Of a stretch of DNA of 42,694 nt, positions 7,724-15,027 are shown in pieces. The DNA is from Candidatus Solincola daggyaiensis (lineage in GTDB: Bacteria; Actinomycetota; Geothermincolia; Geothermincolales; RBG-13-55-18). The stretch spans positions 1-42,694 of the forward strand of contig JACVJD010000015.1 of assembly GCA_015711825.1 (NCBI GenBank), written 5' to 3'. Made by a program: the position numbers and the translations under genes. The number at the start of each line of letters is the position of its first letter. The stretch's first letter is position 1. The notes beneath the pieces are model-generated. The model saw only the letters and a program-made list of their open reading frames with translations. It had not been told where the DNA came from and made no database searches.

Positions 7724-8083
7724 ATGGCGGCGCCGAAGAGAATCGAGTTCTTCATTCCGGCGCCCTCCTGCGCCTGCTCGGGAGCCGCCTTTCTAAAGGA
7801 CCAGGAGAAGCTCTCCCGCATGCTCGCTCTCATGGGGGAGCTGGAGAAGAGGTTCCCCGGCGCGGAGCTGGTGCGTCACGACATGGTGGAAGAGAGCGCT
7901 TATGCGGACAACCTCAAGGCGCTTGCCCGCTACCTGCGCGAGGCCGGCGAGGAGGAGTTCGCCTCGCGCATCGCCTTCTCGCTCAAGTTCGTCCTTCCCG
8001 CGGTGGCCGTGGAAGGCAAGCTGGTGGCCTACGGCAAGGTGCCCGATACGGACGAGGTGGTGGCCGCCACGGGCGCGGCCTAG
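7724..8083 (+). CDS. small ArsD-like/thioredoxin-fold protein with a Cys-Ala-Cys site
   Basis: A 119-residue cytoplasmic protein without signal or membrane segments. The N-terminal strand IEFFIPAP is followed by SCACSG, a Cys-x-Cys metal- or thiol-binding site in the position where ArsD metallochaperones carry their cysteines. The C-terminal segment LPAVAVEGKLVAYGKVP strongly recalls the end of ArsD and of thioredoxin-fold proteins (a strand, VDGK turn, then GRYP). It could deliver metalloid to a partner or act as a redox carrier; no ArsA ATPase is present. ATG 7724 has AAAGGAA about 9 nt upstream; GTG 7715/7718 are in frame but too close to it. It sits 34 bp after the CcdA-like gene and 15 bp before the DUF3343 gene. 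Confidence 0.6.
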   Translation: MAAPKRIEFFIPAPSCACSGAAFLKDQEKLSRMLALMGELEKRFPGAELVRHDMVEESAYADNLKALARYLREAGEEEFASRIAFSLKFVLPAVAVEGKLVAYGKVPDTDEVVAATGAA

Positions 8084-8098
8084 GGGCGGGAGAGGCGC

Positions 8099-9154
8099 TT
8101 GGAAGAGGTCCTGGTATTCCCCTCCACCTATCACATGTTGCGCAGCGAGGAGTTACTCAAGCGCAGGGGGTACGGCTTTCGCCTCGTGCCGGCGCCCCCC
8201 CAGGCGGGTGAGCGCTGCACCACCGCCATCGCGGTGCCGTCCCGCGTCCGGGAGGAGGTCACGCGCTATCTCGAGGGGGAGAAGATCGTCATCATCGCCG
8301 TGCTTCCCTACGAGGACCGCCTCGAGCGCTCCCTGGCTGAAGCCATCGGGAAGGCGCCGGAGACGACCCCCTCGCCGTCACTGGGGCGGTTGCTCGGCGC
8401 GTTGCGCGCGGGAAAGCGGCTCGAAGCGGGCGAGATAGCGGAGCTGCTCGCCCTGGCGGAGGGCGGGGAGGGAGGCGCCGCCTTGGAGGCCGCCGAGGCG
8501 GCAGCGCGGCGGTATTTCGGCGACCGGGTGACGGCTCTGGTGGCGATGGAGCTGAAGGCTGAGAGCGGCGAGGCGCTCGGCCTCCGCGAGGTGGCGGAGG
8601 TGGCGGAGGAGATGGGACGCCTGGGGTTAGTGCATCTCCTGCTTGACCTGGGCGATATGGTAGAGGTTCGATGGAGTGTTGAGGAGCTCAAGGGAGCTCT
8701 GGGTGGGGGCATCATCGCCCTGATGTCGGCGCCGTCCCTCGCCGCGCGAGCGGGAGAGCTGGTGCGGGAGGGGGCGGTGAGGCAGTTCCTGGTCCGTCGC
8801 GGAGGCGTCTTTTCGTCCAGCCTTGCGGAGCTGGCGGAGGAGATCTCTTTCCTGAGGGATAACCGTCTCGGGCCCTTGGGGAGCGGCAACCTGGTGCCCC
8901 TTCTTAGCCGGGACACGCAAGGAGTGGAAGGCGGAGGGATACGCCGCTTGAGGGCGGTCCTCGCGGCCTGCCGCCTGGTCCTGGGCGACGCTTTCCTCCC
9001 CGCTCCGGAACCGCTGTGGCGTGAGGGCGGGCTGGCGGGGGCGAACATGCCGGTGCTGGAAGCCGGCGCAATGCCGCTATCCATGGTGGCCGCGGAGGCC
9101 GAAGGCCGCCTGCGGGAGATGGGGCTGTCTCTTGTCAGGGTAAGCCGAGGGTAA
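8099..9154 (+). CDS. DUF3343 domain fused to a cysteine-less HydE/BioB-like barrel
   Basis: A 351-residue fusion. Residues 1-75 match DUF3343, described as a putative Se/S carrier-like domain (FPSTYHMLRSEELLKRRGY, then PAPP and GERCTT with Cys40). Residues 92-345 can be aligned by eye with the radical SAM protein HydE: an N-terminal helical lead (AAARRYFGDRVTALVAMEL), LREVAEVAEEMGRLGL, the LAACRLVLGDAFLPA segment, and EAGAMPLSM where HydE/BioB have a GAN motif. The Cx3Cx2C motif expected after VAMEL is replaced by KAESGEALGL, and only two cysteines exist in the whole protein. This would be a non-catalytic relative. The TTG start has GGGAGAGG 3 nt upstream. The function is unknown; the context suggests sulfur, selenium or arsenic thiol chemistry. 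Confidence 0.72.
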   Translation: MEEVLVFPSTYHMLRSEELLKRRGYGFRLVPAPPQAGERCTTAIAVPSRVREEVTRYLEGEKIVIIAVLPYEDRLERSLAEAIGKAPETTPSPSLGRLLGALRAGKRLEAGEIAELLALAEGGEGGAALEAAEAAARRYFGDRVTALVAMELKAESGEALGLREVAEVAEEMGRLGLVHLLLDLGDMVEVRWSVEELKGALGGGIIALMSAPSLAARAGELVREGAVRQFLVRRGGVFSSSLAELAEEISFLRDNRLGPLGSGNLVPLLSRDTQGVEGGGIRRLRAVLAACRLVLGDAFLPAPEPLWREGGLAGANMPVLEAGAMPLSMVAAEAEGRLREMGLSLVRVSRG

Positions 9155-9198
9155 AGGCGGGGTGCCGACGCAGCCTGGGAAAAGCGAGAAAGCGGGGA

Positions 9199-9801
9199 AT
9201 GAGGGAGATGCTACTGAAGAGGATTGATATCGAACACGTGGAGCCCTGCTTTGCCGACGAGTCGAAGATAAGGCTCATCGCCCGCATCCCCGTGGACGTG
9301 AGCGAGCTCATGCCCTATCTCAACGCCGTCTTGGCCAACGCCTCCTATGTGGGAGAACGCAGCGATGCCGGGGAGGAGCGGGGCGGAACCGCGTCAGCCG
9401 CCGTCGGCGGGGGGGACCGGCCCGCTCTCACCTTCACCAAGGGAGCTCGACTGGTCACCGTCTATCCCCGCAAGGTGACCATCGCCAAGGCGGACGATAT
9501 CGCCGACGCCGAGGAGACCCTGGCCTGGCTGTGCGAGAAGATCAACCACGTGCACGAGCGGCGGAACGAGATCACGCCGGTGTACGAGGGCAAGATAAGG
9601 ATAAAGCCCCTGGACATATACGGGCTGCTGCCCCAGACCAACTGCCGCGAGTGCGGCGAGCAGAGCTGCCTGGCCTTCGCTTTATTGCTCTTGCAAGAAA
9701 AGCACCCACTTGCCGACTGCGGCCCCATGGTAAGAGAGGAGAAGTACGCCGACAAACTACGGCGCCTGCGAGAGGTCCTCGACGCCCTCGGTCTCTCCTA
9801 A
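9199..9801 (+). CDS. Fe-S cluster (PF04060-type) protein of the redox island
   Basis: A 200-residue protein. The C-terminal third contains LLPQTNCRECGEQSC, then LAFALLLL and LADCGP, matching the four-cysteine Fe-S domain found in RnfB, CFeSP and related proteins (consensus NCxxCGxxxCxxFA...C). The N-terminal 100 residues (ARIPVDVSELMPYLNAVL ... LVTVYPRKVTIAKADD) resemble stand-alone Fe-S proteins of anaerobes, with a variable Gly/Ala-rich insert at about 53-72. It has no signal peptide and so is cytoplasmic. It may pass electrons to the neighbouring thiol proteins. ATG 9199 is taken; ATG 9208 is also possible, as neither has a good ribosome binding site. Confidence 0.78.
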   Translation: MREMLLKRIDIEHVEPCFADESKIRLIARIPVDVSELMPYLNAVLANASYVGERSDAGEERGGTASAAVGGGDRPALTFTKGARLVTVYPRKVTIAKADDIADAEETLAWLCEKINHVHERRNEITPVYEGKIRIKPLDIYGLLPQTNCRECGEQSCLAFALLLLQEKHPLADCGPMVREEKYADKLRRLREVLDALGLS

Positions 9802-10101
9802 GGGGGCCAAAGCTAGGACCGTTGATCGAGCCGTTCCGGGCGCTGTTGACGGAGGGGAGGGAAAACCGGCCGGCGTCAAGGCCATCGGCGTTAGCGCATT
9901 TTAGGAGAGGTCGGACCCGGGCTGGGGATCGGGGGACTCGCCGAGGCTCGAGCTCCCGACCAGCTCTCGGAGATCGAAGGGGGTGTTCTGGGGCCAGGCA
10001 CGGACTTAATGGTTGAGATCGGTAAAGGCACGGGGATTCAGGGCTTCTCCGGTGGCCCGGACATGAAAAGAGGCTCGACCCCTATGTCTGGAGGTGAGGA
10101 T
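9802..10101. other. intergenic gap within the redox island
   Basis: No gene is supported here. It contains one copy of the 34-bp dispersed repeat (10058-10091) and, at its end, the ribosome binding site GGAGGTGA at 10090-10097 of the next gene, so the repeat runs into that site. Confidence 0.55.
10058..10091 (-). repeat. 34-bp dispersed repeat, copy 1 (minus orientation)
   Basis: The reverse complement of this segment is identical over 34 bp to 24914-24947 and 26126-26159. Its ends, CCAGACATA and CATGTCCGG, are imperfect inverted repeats, so it may fold. Here it abuts the ribosome binding site of the thioredoxin gene at 10102. Confidence 0.9.
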
Positions 10102-10344
10102 ATGGAGATCGAGGTCGTAGGGCCGGGATGCCCGTTCTGCCGCAAACTCTACCAGAGAACCAGGGAGGTGGTGGAGGAGAGGGGAATAGACGCCGAGGTC
10201 AGGCACGTCACCGACCTCAAGACGGCCTTGAGATACTTCCCCATGACCCCGGTGCTCATGGTGGACGGCCGGGTGGTGCACCGCGGCAAGCGCTTGCCCA
10301 AGAAAGACAAGATCGCCGGGCTCATCGGCGGGGACGCAGGTTAG
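10102..10344 (+). CDS. small thioredoxin/glutaredoxin-like protein (CPFC)
   Basis: An 80-residue thioredoxin-fold protein of the redox-active disulfide protein 2 type. GPGCPFCRKL carries the Cys-x-x-Cys pair at residues 10 and 13, FPMTPVLMVDGRVVHRGK is the cis-Pro loop and last strand, and a Lys-rich helix ends the protein. It is cytoplasmic and probably reduces disulfides or receives electrons from a flavoprotein elsewhere. The start ATG 10102 is set by GGAGGTGA at 10090-10097; a longer frame from 10009 would translate the dispersed repeat and has no ribosome binding site. It is the last gene of the plus-strand redox island. Confidence 0.85.
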   Translation: MEIEVVGPGCPFCRKLYQRTREVVEERGIDAEVRHVTDLKTALRYFPMTPVLMVDGRVVHRGKRLPKKDKIAGLIGGDAG

Positions 10345-10493
10345 GTACGCCTACGCTGCCTTCGGGCACCGGCGATGCGGGGTGGATAACGCGGTCAAGA
10401 TTGCGGGAGCCGGCCGTCGTTGCCCTGCGCCTGCAGCGTGGCCGCTGGTGTGAGGGTCCATGTGCGCACGGGGGGCGACTTCTCCCTGCGTCT

Positions 10494-11636
10494 TCAGCTT
10501 GGCCTGTGGAGCGCGCGTAAGAGGAACGCGACCTCTGCGGCGGTTAGCTCCAGCAGTTCTCCCGCCCGGCGCATGCTCTCATCCAGATCCATGGGGCGGT
10601 CGGCTATGCCCATGACGGCGGTGACGCCGAGTGAACGCAGCGCCTCCGCTCCCGCGGCAATCTCCCCTCCCAGGGCGAGCACCGGAATGCCCTTGCGCGC
10701 CGCGGCCCGGGCGACGCCGGTGACCGTCTTGCCCCGGGCGGTCTGGGCGTCGAGCCTTCCCTCCCCGGTGATCACCAGATCGCGGCCGGCCAGCTTTTCC
10801 TCAAAGCCCACCGCCTCCATGACCACCTCTATGCCCGGACGCACCTCCGCCCCCAGGAAGGCCATGAGCCCGAAGCCCAGGCCTCCCGCGGCCCCGGCGC
10901 CGGGCCGCTCGGCGTAGCTCGCGGCCAGCGTTTGCTCCGTGACCTCCGCCAACCGCGCCAAGCCCCTTTCGAGGCGCTCCACCGCCGCCGCGTCCGCGCC
11001 CTTCTGTGGGGCGTATATCCGCGACGCTCCTTCCTCCCCGAGGAGGGGATTGGTCACGTCGGAGGCGATGATTATCTCCGCCTCTCCGAGGCGCGGGTCA
11101 AGGCTCCCGAGCTCGATGGCGGCGAGGTCCACCAGTCCCCCCCCTCCCGGCGGAAGCCCGGCGCCCGAGGAATCCAGGAAGCGCGCTCCCAGGGCGGCGG
11201 CCATCCCGATGCCGCCGTCGTTGGTGGCGCTTCCTCCGATACCCACGATGATGCGGCGACAGCCGGCATCCAGGGCGCGACGGATGAGGTCGCCGGTGCC
11301 GGCGGTGGTAGTGACCAGGGGGTTGCGCTTGTGTCGCGGCACCAGCGCCAGGCCCGATGCGGCGGCCATCTCCACCACCGCCGTCTCCCCATCCCCCAGG
11401 ATGCCCAGGGGAGCGACGTGCGGCTCGCCCAGGGGGCCCGTGACCTCGCAGTCCAGCGTTCTGCCGCCGGTGGCCTCCACCAGCAGCTCCAGGGTGCCTT
11501 CGCCGCCGTCGGCCAAGGGGCAGAGGGTCAAATGCGCATCCGGCCAGGCGCTTCCGAAGCCCGCGGCGATGGCCTCGGCGGCCGCTCGCGCGCTCAGGGA
11601 ACCCTTGAACTTATCCGGTGCTATCAGTACCCGCAT
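10494..11636 (-). CDS. glycerate kinase
   Basis: A 380-residue enzyme of the glycerate kinase family 1 (PF02595, GlxK/GarK type), which phosphorylates D-glycerate, usually to 2-phosphoglycerate. Recognisable blocks are the N-terminal APDKFKGSLSA, LADGGEGTLE, IVGIGGSATNDGG, the ASDVTNPLLG segment, GAAGGLGFGLMAFLGA and DLVITGEGRLDAQTARGK. The length matches the family. ATG 11636 begins exactly at the conserved N-terminus; a longer frame to 11666 adds ten non-conserved residues, and no clear ribosome binding site exists for either. It lies downstream of the NfnA-like gene on the same strand, 140 bp away. Glycerate could come from serine or glyoxylate metabolism; nothing nearby says which. Confidence 0.93.
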   Translation of the reverse strand: MRVLIAPDKFKGSLSARAAAEAIAAGFGSAWPDAHLTLCPLADGGEGTLELLVEATGGRTLDCEVTGPLGEPHVAPLGILGDGETAVVEMAAASGLALVPRHKRNPLVTTTAGTGDLIRRALDAGCRRIIVGIGGSATNDGGIGMAAALGARFLDSSGAGLPPGGGGLVDLAAIELGSLDPRLGEAEIIIASDVTNPLLGEEGASRIYAPQKGADAAAVERLERGLARLAEVTEQTLAASYAERPGAGAAGGLGFGLMAFLGAEVRPGIEVVMEAVGFEEKLAGRDLVITGEGRLDAQTARGKTVTGVARAAARKGIPVLALGGEIAAGAEALRSLGVTAVMGIADRPMDLDESMRRAGELLELTAAEVAFLLRALHRPS

Positions 11637-11775
11637 GTTTGATGATCGCATCGCCATCGTGAGCAAGGTCGCCGGCCTTATATCGATCGAAGATGGGCCG
11701 CCCTCCTCCTACCGCCGGCGCTCTTCAGATTAGTAACCGCCATCAAGGGCTTCGGCATGTCCGTCGCCATGGCGC

Positions 11776-12591
11776 TTATATGGGAAGCCGGCGAGCCACT
11801 TCTTCCTCTTCCTTATACTGGTCGAGGCGAGACAGCAACAGGTTCCAGTCCACGGCATGGCCGTCGAACTCCGGGCCGTCCACGCAGGCGAAGCGGGTCT
11901 TGCCCTCCACCTCGCAACGGCAGGTGCCGCACATGCCCGTCCCGTCCAACATGATGGAGTTCAGGCTCACCTTGGTGGGGACGTCGTATTCCGCCGTCAC
12001 CGCGCTGGCGAACTTCATCATGATGGCGGGGCCGATGGCGATCACCAGATCCACCTTCTCCGCTTTCAAACGCTCCTCGAGGGCCCAGGTCACCCGACCC
12101 TTGATCCCCCGGCTGCCGTCGTCGGTGGTGAGCACCAGCTCGTCGGTCACCTCGCCCATCTCCTCCTCGAGGATGAGGAGGTCGGCGCTGCGCGCGCCGA
12201 TGATGCCGGTGACGCGGTTTCCCGCCTCGCGCAGGGAGCGGCATATGGGTAGGATGGCGGCGATGCCCACGCCCCCTCCCACGCATACCACGTGTCCGTA
12301 ATCGCAGATCTCCGTGGGGCGGCCCAGGGGGCCCACCAGGTCGAGGATGTCGTCACCTTCTTCCATGAGGCTGAGCTTGCGGGTGGAGCGTCCCACCACC
12401 TGCAACACCAGGCGTATCCACCCCTCGTCCGGCGACCAGTCGCAAAGGGTGAGCGGGAAGCGCTCGCCCGTCTCGTCCAGGCGCAGGATGACGAACTGAC
12501 CCGCCCGCGCCCTGCGCGCCACTTCCTCCGCCTTAACCCTCACGGAGAAGACGGTATCCGCCAGTTGATCCTTGGCCAAGATAGGAAACAT
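11776..12591 (-). CDS. ferredoxin-NADP reductase subunit alpha-like (NfnA/SudB family)
   Basis: A 271-residue protein with an FAD-binding barrel (GQFVILRLDETGERFPLTL), an NAD(P)-binding half (VVCVGGGVGIAAILP) and a C-terminal 2Fe-2S site in GTGMCGTCRCEVEG ... FACVDGPEFDGH. This is the architecture of NfnA/SudB, the small subunit of electron-bifurcating NADH-dependent ferredoxin:NADP reductase or sulfide dehydrogenase, and is close to dihydroorotate dehydrogenase PyrK. ATG 12591 has AAGGAGGG 3-4 nt upstream on the minus strand. The large subunit (NfnB/SudA, glutamate-synthase-like), usually encoded next to it, is absent; glycerate kinase lies downstream instead. Confidence 0.88.
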   Translation of the reverse strand: MFPILAKDQLADTVFSVRVKAEEVARRARAGQFVILRLDETGERFPLTLCDWSPDEGWIRLVLQVVGRSTRKLSLMEEGDDILDLVGPLGRPTEICDYGHVVCVGGGVGIAAILPICRSLREAGNRVTGIIGARSADLLILEEEMGEVTDELVLTTDDGSRGIKGRVTWALEERLKAEKVDLVIAIGPAIMMKFASAVTAEYDVPTKVSLNSIMLDGTGMCGTCRCEVEGKTRFACVDGPEFDGHAVDWNLLLSRLDQYKEEEEVARRLPI

Positions 12592-13120
12592 GCACCCTCC
12601 TTGTACAAAAGAACGGCGGCGCGAGCAGGTTCCGGATTCCTCCCTCACGCCCGACCGACATCCGCCCTCGAGCTTTGCCTCCTAATTCGCTGGAGCAGGA
12701 CCTCGGTGAACGGCGACTTAGGCAACAATAAGATATCACAGGCATGGGGATTAGGGCTCGCAATATACCGGTGTGGGCTTGAGCGGCGAGGGTTAGCGAA
12801 TGTGAAGGAGGCATCGCAGCCCCGCCCGGCCCTGACCCGTCCCCGCGGGCAGCAGACGGCATGATGGCGGAAAGGGGCATGACGTGGGCTAAATACCAAT
12901 AAATACCAATATATACCAATAGCGGTATGATGTCGGGAAAACGCCTGTTTTCTTCCGGCAATGGCCCGATCCTCGCTCCGCCTGGCGAGCCTCGATCCCT
13001 GCCCCTGACCTCCGGTGTTTAAGGGACCGGCGACCGGCGCGGATCGTTCCGCGGCCGAGCGATCGGAAAGATCACGCGGCCGCCGCTTCCCGGTACCCTC
13101 TTTCCGGCAACGGGGGCCGC
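12592..13120. other. intergenic region with three 10-bp direct repeats
   Basis: No gene is supported. It carries the iteron-like cluster at 12891-12920. A GC-rich inverted repeat (GCGGCCG near 13052 and CGGCCGC near 13078) could be part of the end of the cooC-like transcript. Confidence 0.5.
12891..12920. repeat. three tandem 10-bp repeats (AAATACCAAT)
   Basis: AAATACCAAT occurs at 12891-12900 and 12901-12910, and ATATACCAAT at 12911-12920. The 10-bp phase puts all three on one face of the DNA helix, as in regulator sites or iterons. They lie about 300 bp upstream of the NfnA-like start on the minus strand. Confidence 0.85.
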
Positions 13121-13900
13121 TTAGAAGCCCAGCTCCCGGAAGAGCTTTTCCTTGATGGCCTTGACCTCGGCCACGAAAGCGGGATCTGCGTCGTAGGGGC
13201 TGGTACCTTCCAGGTCGGAGAGGCGTATGTTCTGATTGTAGGATATGGAGCCGAGGTAGGGCAGGCCGTCCAGGCGGCCGCGCACCAGCTCCTCCTCTCT
13301 TGAATCCTGCACCTTGTTGAGCACCACGAACACCTTCTGGACCTTGAGGTCCGAGGCCAGACGGCGGATGGTGTTGGCGGTCTGCACGCTTCGCATCCCC
13401 GGCTCGATGACCACGATCATGGCGTCCACCGCTCCCGCGGTCCCACGTCCCAGGTGCTCCAGGCCGGCCTCCATGTCCAGGATCACCATGTCCTCGCGGG
13501 CGAGCAGGAGGTGCTGCAGCAGCGCCTTTAACATCACCGACTCGGGGCACACGCAGCCGCCGCCCCCCTCCTTGACCGTGCCCATGACCAACAAGCGCAC
13601 TCCCTTGTGCATACGCGAAAGGGCCTCGGGGAGGTCGTCCACCTTGGGGTTCATCTTGAAGTATGTCCCGAAGGTCCCGGGCTGCGACCCCGTGCGCTCG
13701 GCGATGAGCTCCTTCATGTCCGCTATGGGCACCACCCCCGCCATCTCCTCCTCGGAGATGCCCAGGCTGGATGCCAGATTGGCGTCGGGATCCGCGTCCA
13801 CCGCGATGACGTTGTAACCCTCATCGGCCAGCAGCCGCGCCAACCCTCCCGCCAGCGTGGTCTTGCCGACTCCTCCCTTTCCGGTAACCGCTATCTTCAA
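13121..13900 (-). CDS. CooC-like nickel-insertion ATPase (CO dehydrogenase maturation family)
   Basis: A 259-residue MinD/SIMIBI-class ATPase. Deviant Walker A GKGGVGKTT lies at residues 7-15, DADPDANLA is the switch I region, and VILDMEAGLEH is Walker B. GGGGCVCPES holds the Cys-x-Cys pair that binds metal at the dimer interface of CooC. CooC uses ATP to insert Ni into carbon monoxide dehydrogenase; related ATPases serve acetyl-CoA synthase. No CODH gene is in the window. TTG 13900 is chosen because AAGGAG is 6 nt upstream and the protein then starts MKIAVTGKGG like its relatives; GTG 13909 is in frame but directly abuts the AAGGAG. It is transcribed on the same strand as the CBS and NfnA-like genes. 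Confidence 0.87.
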   Translation of the reverse strand: MKIAVTGKGGVGKTTLAGGLARLLADEGYNVIAVDADPDANLASSLGISEEEMAGVVPIADMKELIAERTGSQPGTFGTYFKMNPKVDDLPEALSRMHKGVRLLVMGTVKEGGGGCVCPESVMLKALLQHLLLAREDMVILDMEAGLEHLGRGTAGAVDAMIVVIEPGMRSVQTANTIRRLASDLKVQKVFVVLNKVQDSREEELVRGRLDGLPYLGSISYNQNIRLSDLEGTSPYDADPAFVAEVKAIKEKLFRELGF

Positions 13901-14279
13901 AGCAACCACTCCTTCTCACAGGCGCCGTGCCTCTCTGAACCAAAGGGCAACCGGTTCAACCCCGGTATTGTGCCGTGGCCGCAAACTTCCCATTCAAGAC
14001 GTCGTCGACGCCTCTCCCGCAGCCGGCTTTCATCCTTCGTTCGTCTTCTCGATGCCGTTCCTTTCAGGGAGATCTACCCATGACGCCACCGGTCCGGCAT
14101 AAGCCATGGATTCTTCTCCCGCCTCCCGCAAACGCTTTCGCCAACGCGGCGTCACCCGCTCACAACCCGTTCCGCTTCCGCCGCTGCCCGTCCAGGCATC
14201 GCTTAGGTTTTCCCCGCCTTCTAACTCCGGCCGGCGGGGGCTTCACGTGAGTGCCTCGAAGGGAGGCGGCGGCTCTCGG
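13901..14279. other. intergenic region, no gene seen
   Basis: It lies between the CBS-domain gene and the cooC-like gene, both on the minus strand. Only the AAGGAG of the cooC-like gene (13907-13912) is recognised. No repeat or hairpin of note was seen. Confidence 0.4.
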
Positions 14280-14789
14280 CTAGGTCTCGGCTTTCTCTCC
14301 TCGCCCGCTTTTCCTGCGCTCTACCGCCGGTTTTCCCTGTGCGGGAGCCACGCTGTCGCGCCACATGAGAGACCGGGCCACGTCCACCATGGAAAGGCTC
14401 CCCACCAGCTTTCTCCCACTCACTACCGGTAGCGCCTTGCCCCCTTCCTCCAGGAGCAGGCCGAAGGCGCTTTCCAGGGACTGTTCCGGGTCCAGGAAGA
14501 CGCGGACACGCCGCATTACCTCCTTGACCTTGAGATGGGGCAGGAGGTCCGTCGATCGTCTGTGCGGGTGCAGCCGCGATGGGGCGCCGCCCTCCTCCAT
14601 GAGCTCGTCGTATTCCGGGACGAGGCAACGCAAAAGCTCCTCGGCCCCCACCATGCCCACCGCAGCGTCGCCCGCCGTCACCACCAGCTCGCCGGCCTGG
14701 GTCAGCGCCATTCTCTCGGCGGCCTCCTTTATGGTGGCGGTATCGTGGATGCGGGGCGGGTTGCGGTTCATCGCTTCCTTTACGAGCAT
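14280..14789 (-). CDS. CBS-domain pair protein
   Basis: A 169-residue protein made of two CBS motifs: KEAMNRNPPRIHDTATIKEAAERM ending in VGMVGAEELL, and VKEVMRRVRVFLDPEQ ending in LVGSLSMVDVARSL. Such Bateman modules bind adenosine nucleotides and regulate a partner; this one is free-standing, with a short basic tail (VERRKSGRGEK). The ATG at 14789 has AAAGGAGGG 3 nt upstream, while the longer frame to 14885 lacks one. It is upstream of the cooC-like gene on the same strand. The partner and ligand are unknown. Confidence 0.85.
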   Translation of the reverse strand: MLVKEAMNRNPPRIHDTATIKEAAERMALTQAGELVVTAGDAAVGMVGAEELLRCLVPEYDELMEEGGAPSRLHPHRRSTDLLPHLKVKEVMRRVRVFLDPEQSLESAFGLLLEEGGKALPVVSGRKLVGSLSMVDVARSLMWRDSVAPAQGKPAVERRKSGRGEKAET

Positions 14790-15027
14790 CGTCCCTCCTT
14801 TGTGCATGGGCCCGCCTTTCGCCCGCTCAGATATATTATGCCCGCCCGCGCTCTGCGGGTCACCTATAGCCACATTCCTGAACACCAGGCATGTGAATGT
14901 TTACCTCAACAGGCTCGCGTGATAATATAAACTTTCGGTTTTTCCAGCTCTTGCGCGGTATTACCGCATATCCAGCAGCGCCCGGGTAGATTGGCTGAAG
15001 AGAGGCGGTCGGAAACGGAGGTAAGGG

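Noticed and set aside
5226-10344. standard arsenic resistance operon (arsRBC/acr3)
   Set aside because: No arsenite pump ArsB/Acr3, ATPase ArsA or arsenate reductase ArsC is encoded; only the regulator and ArsD/F/G-like pieces are present.
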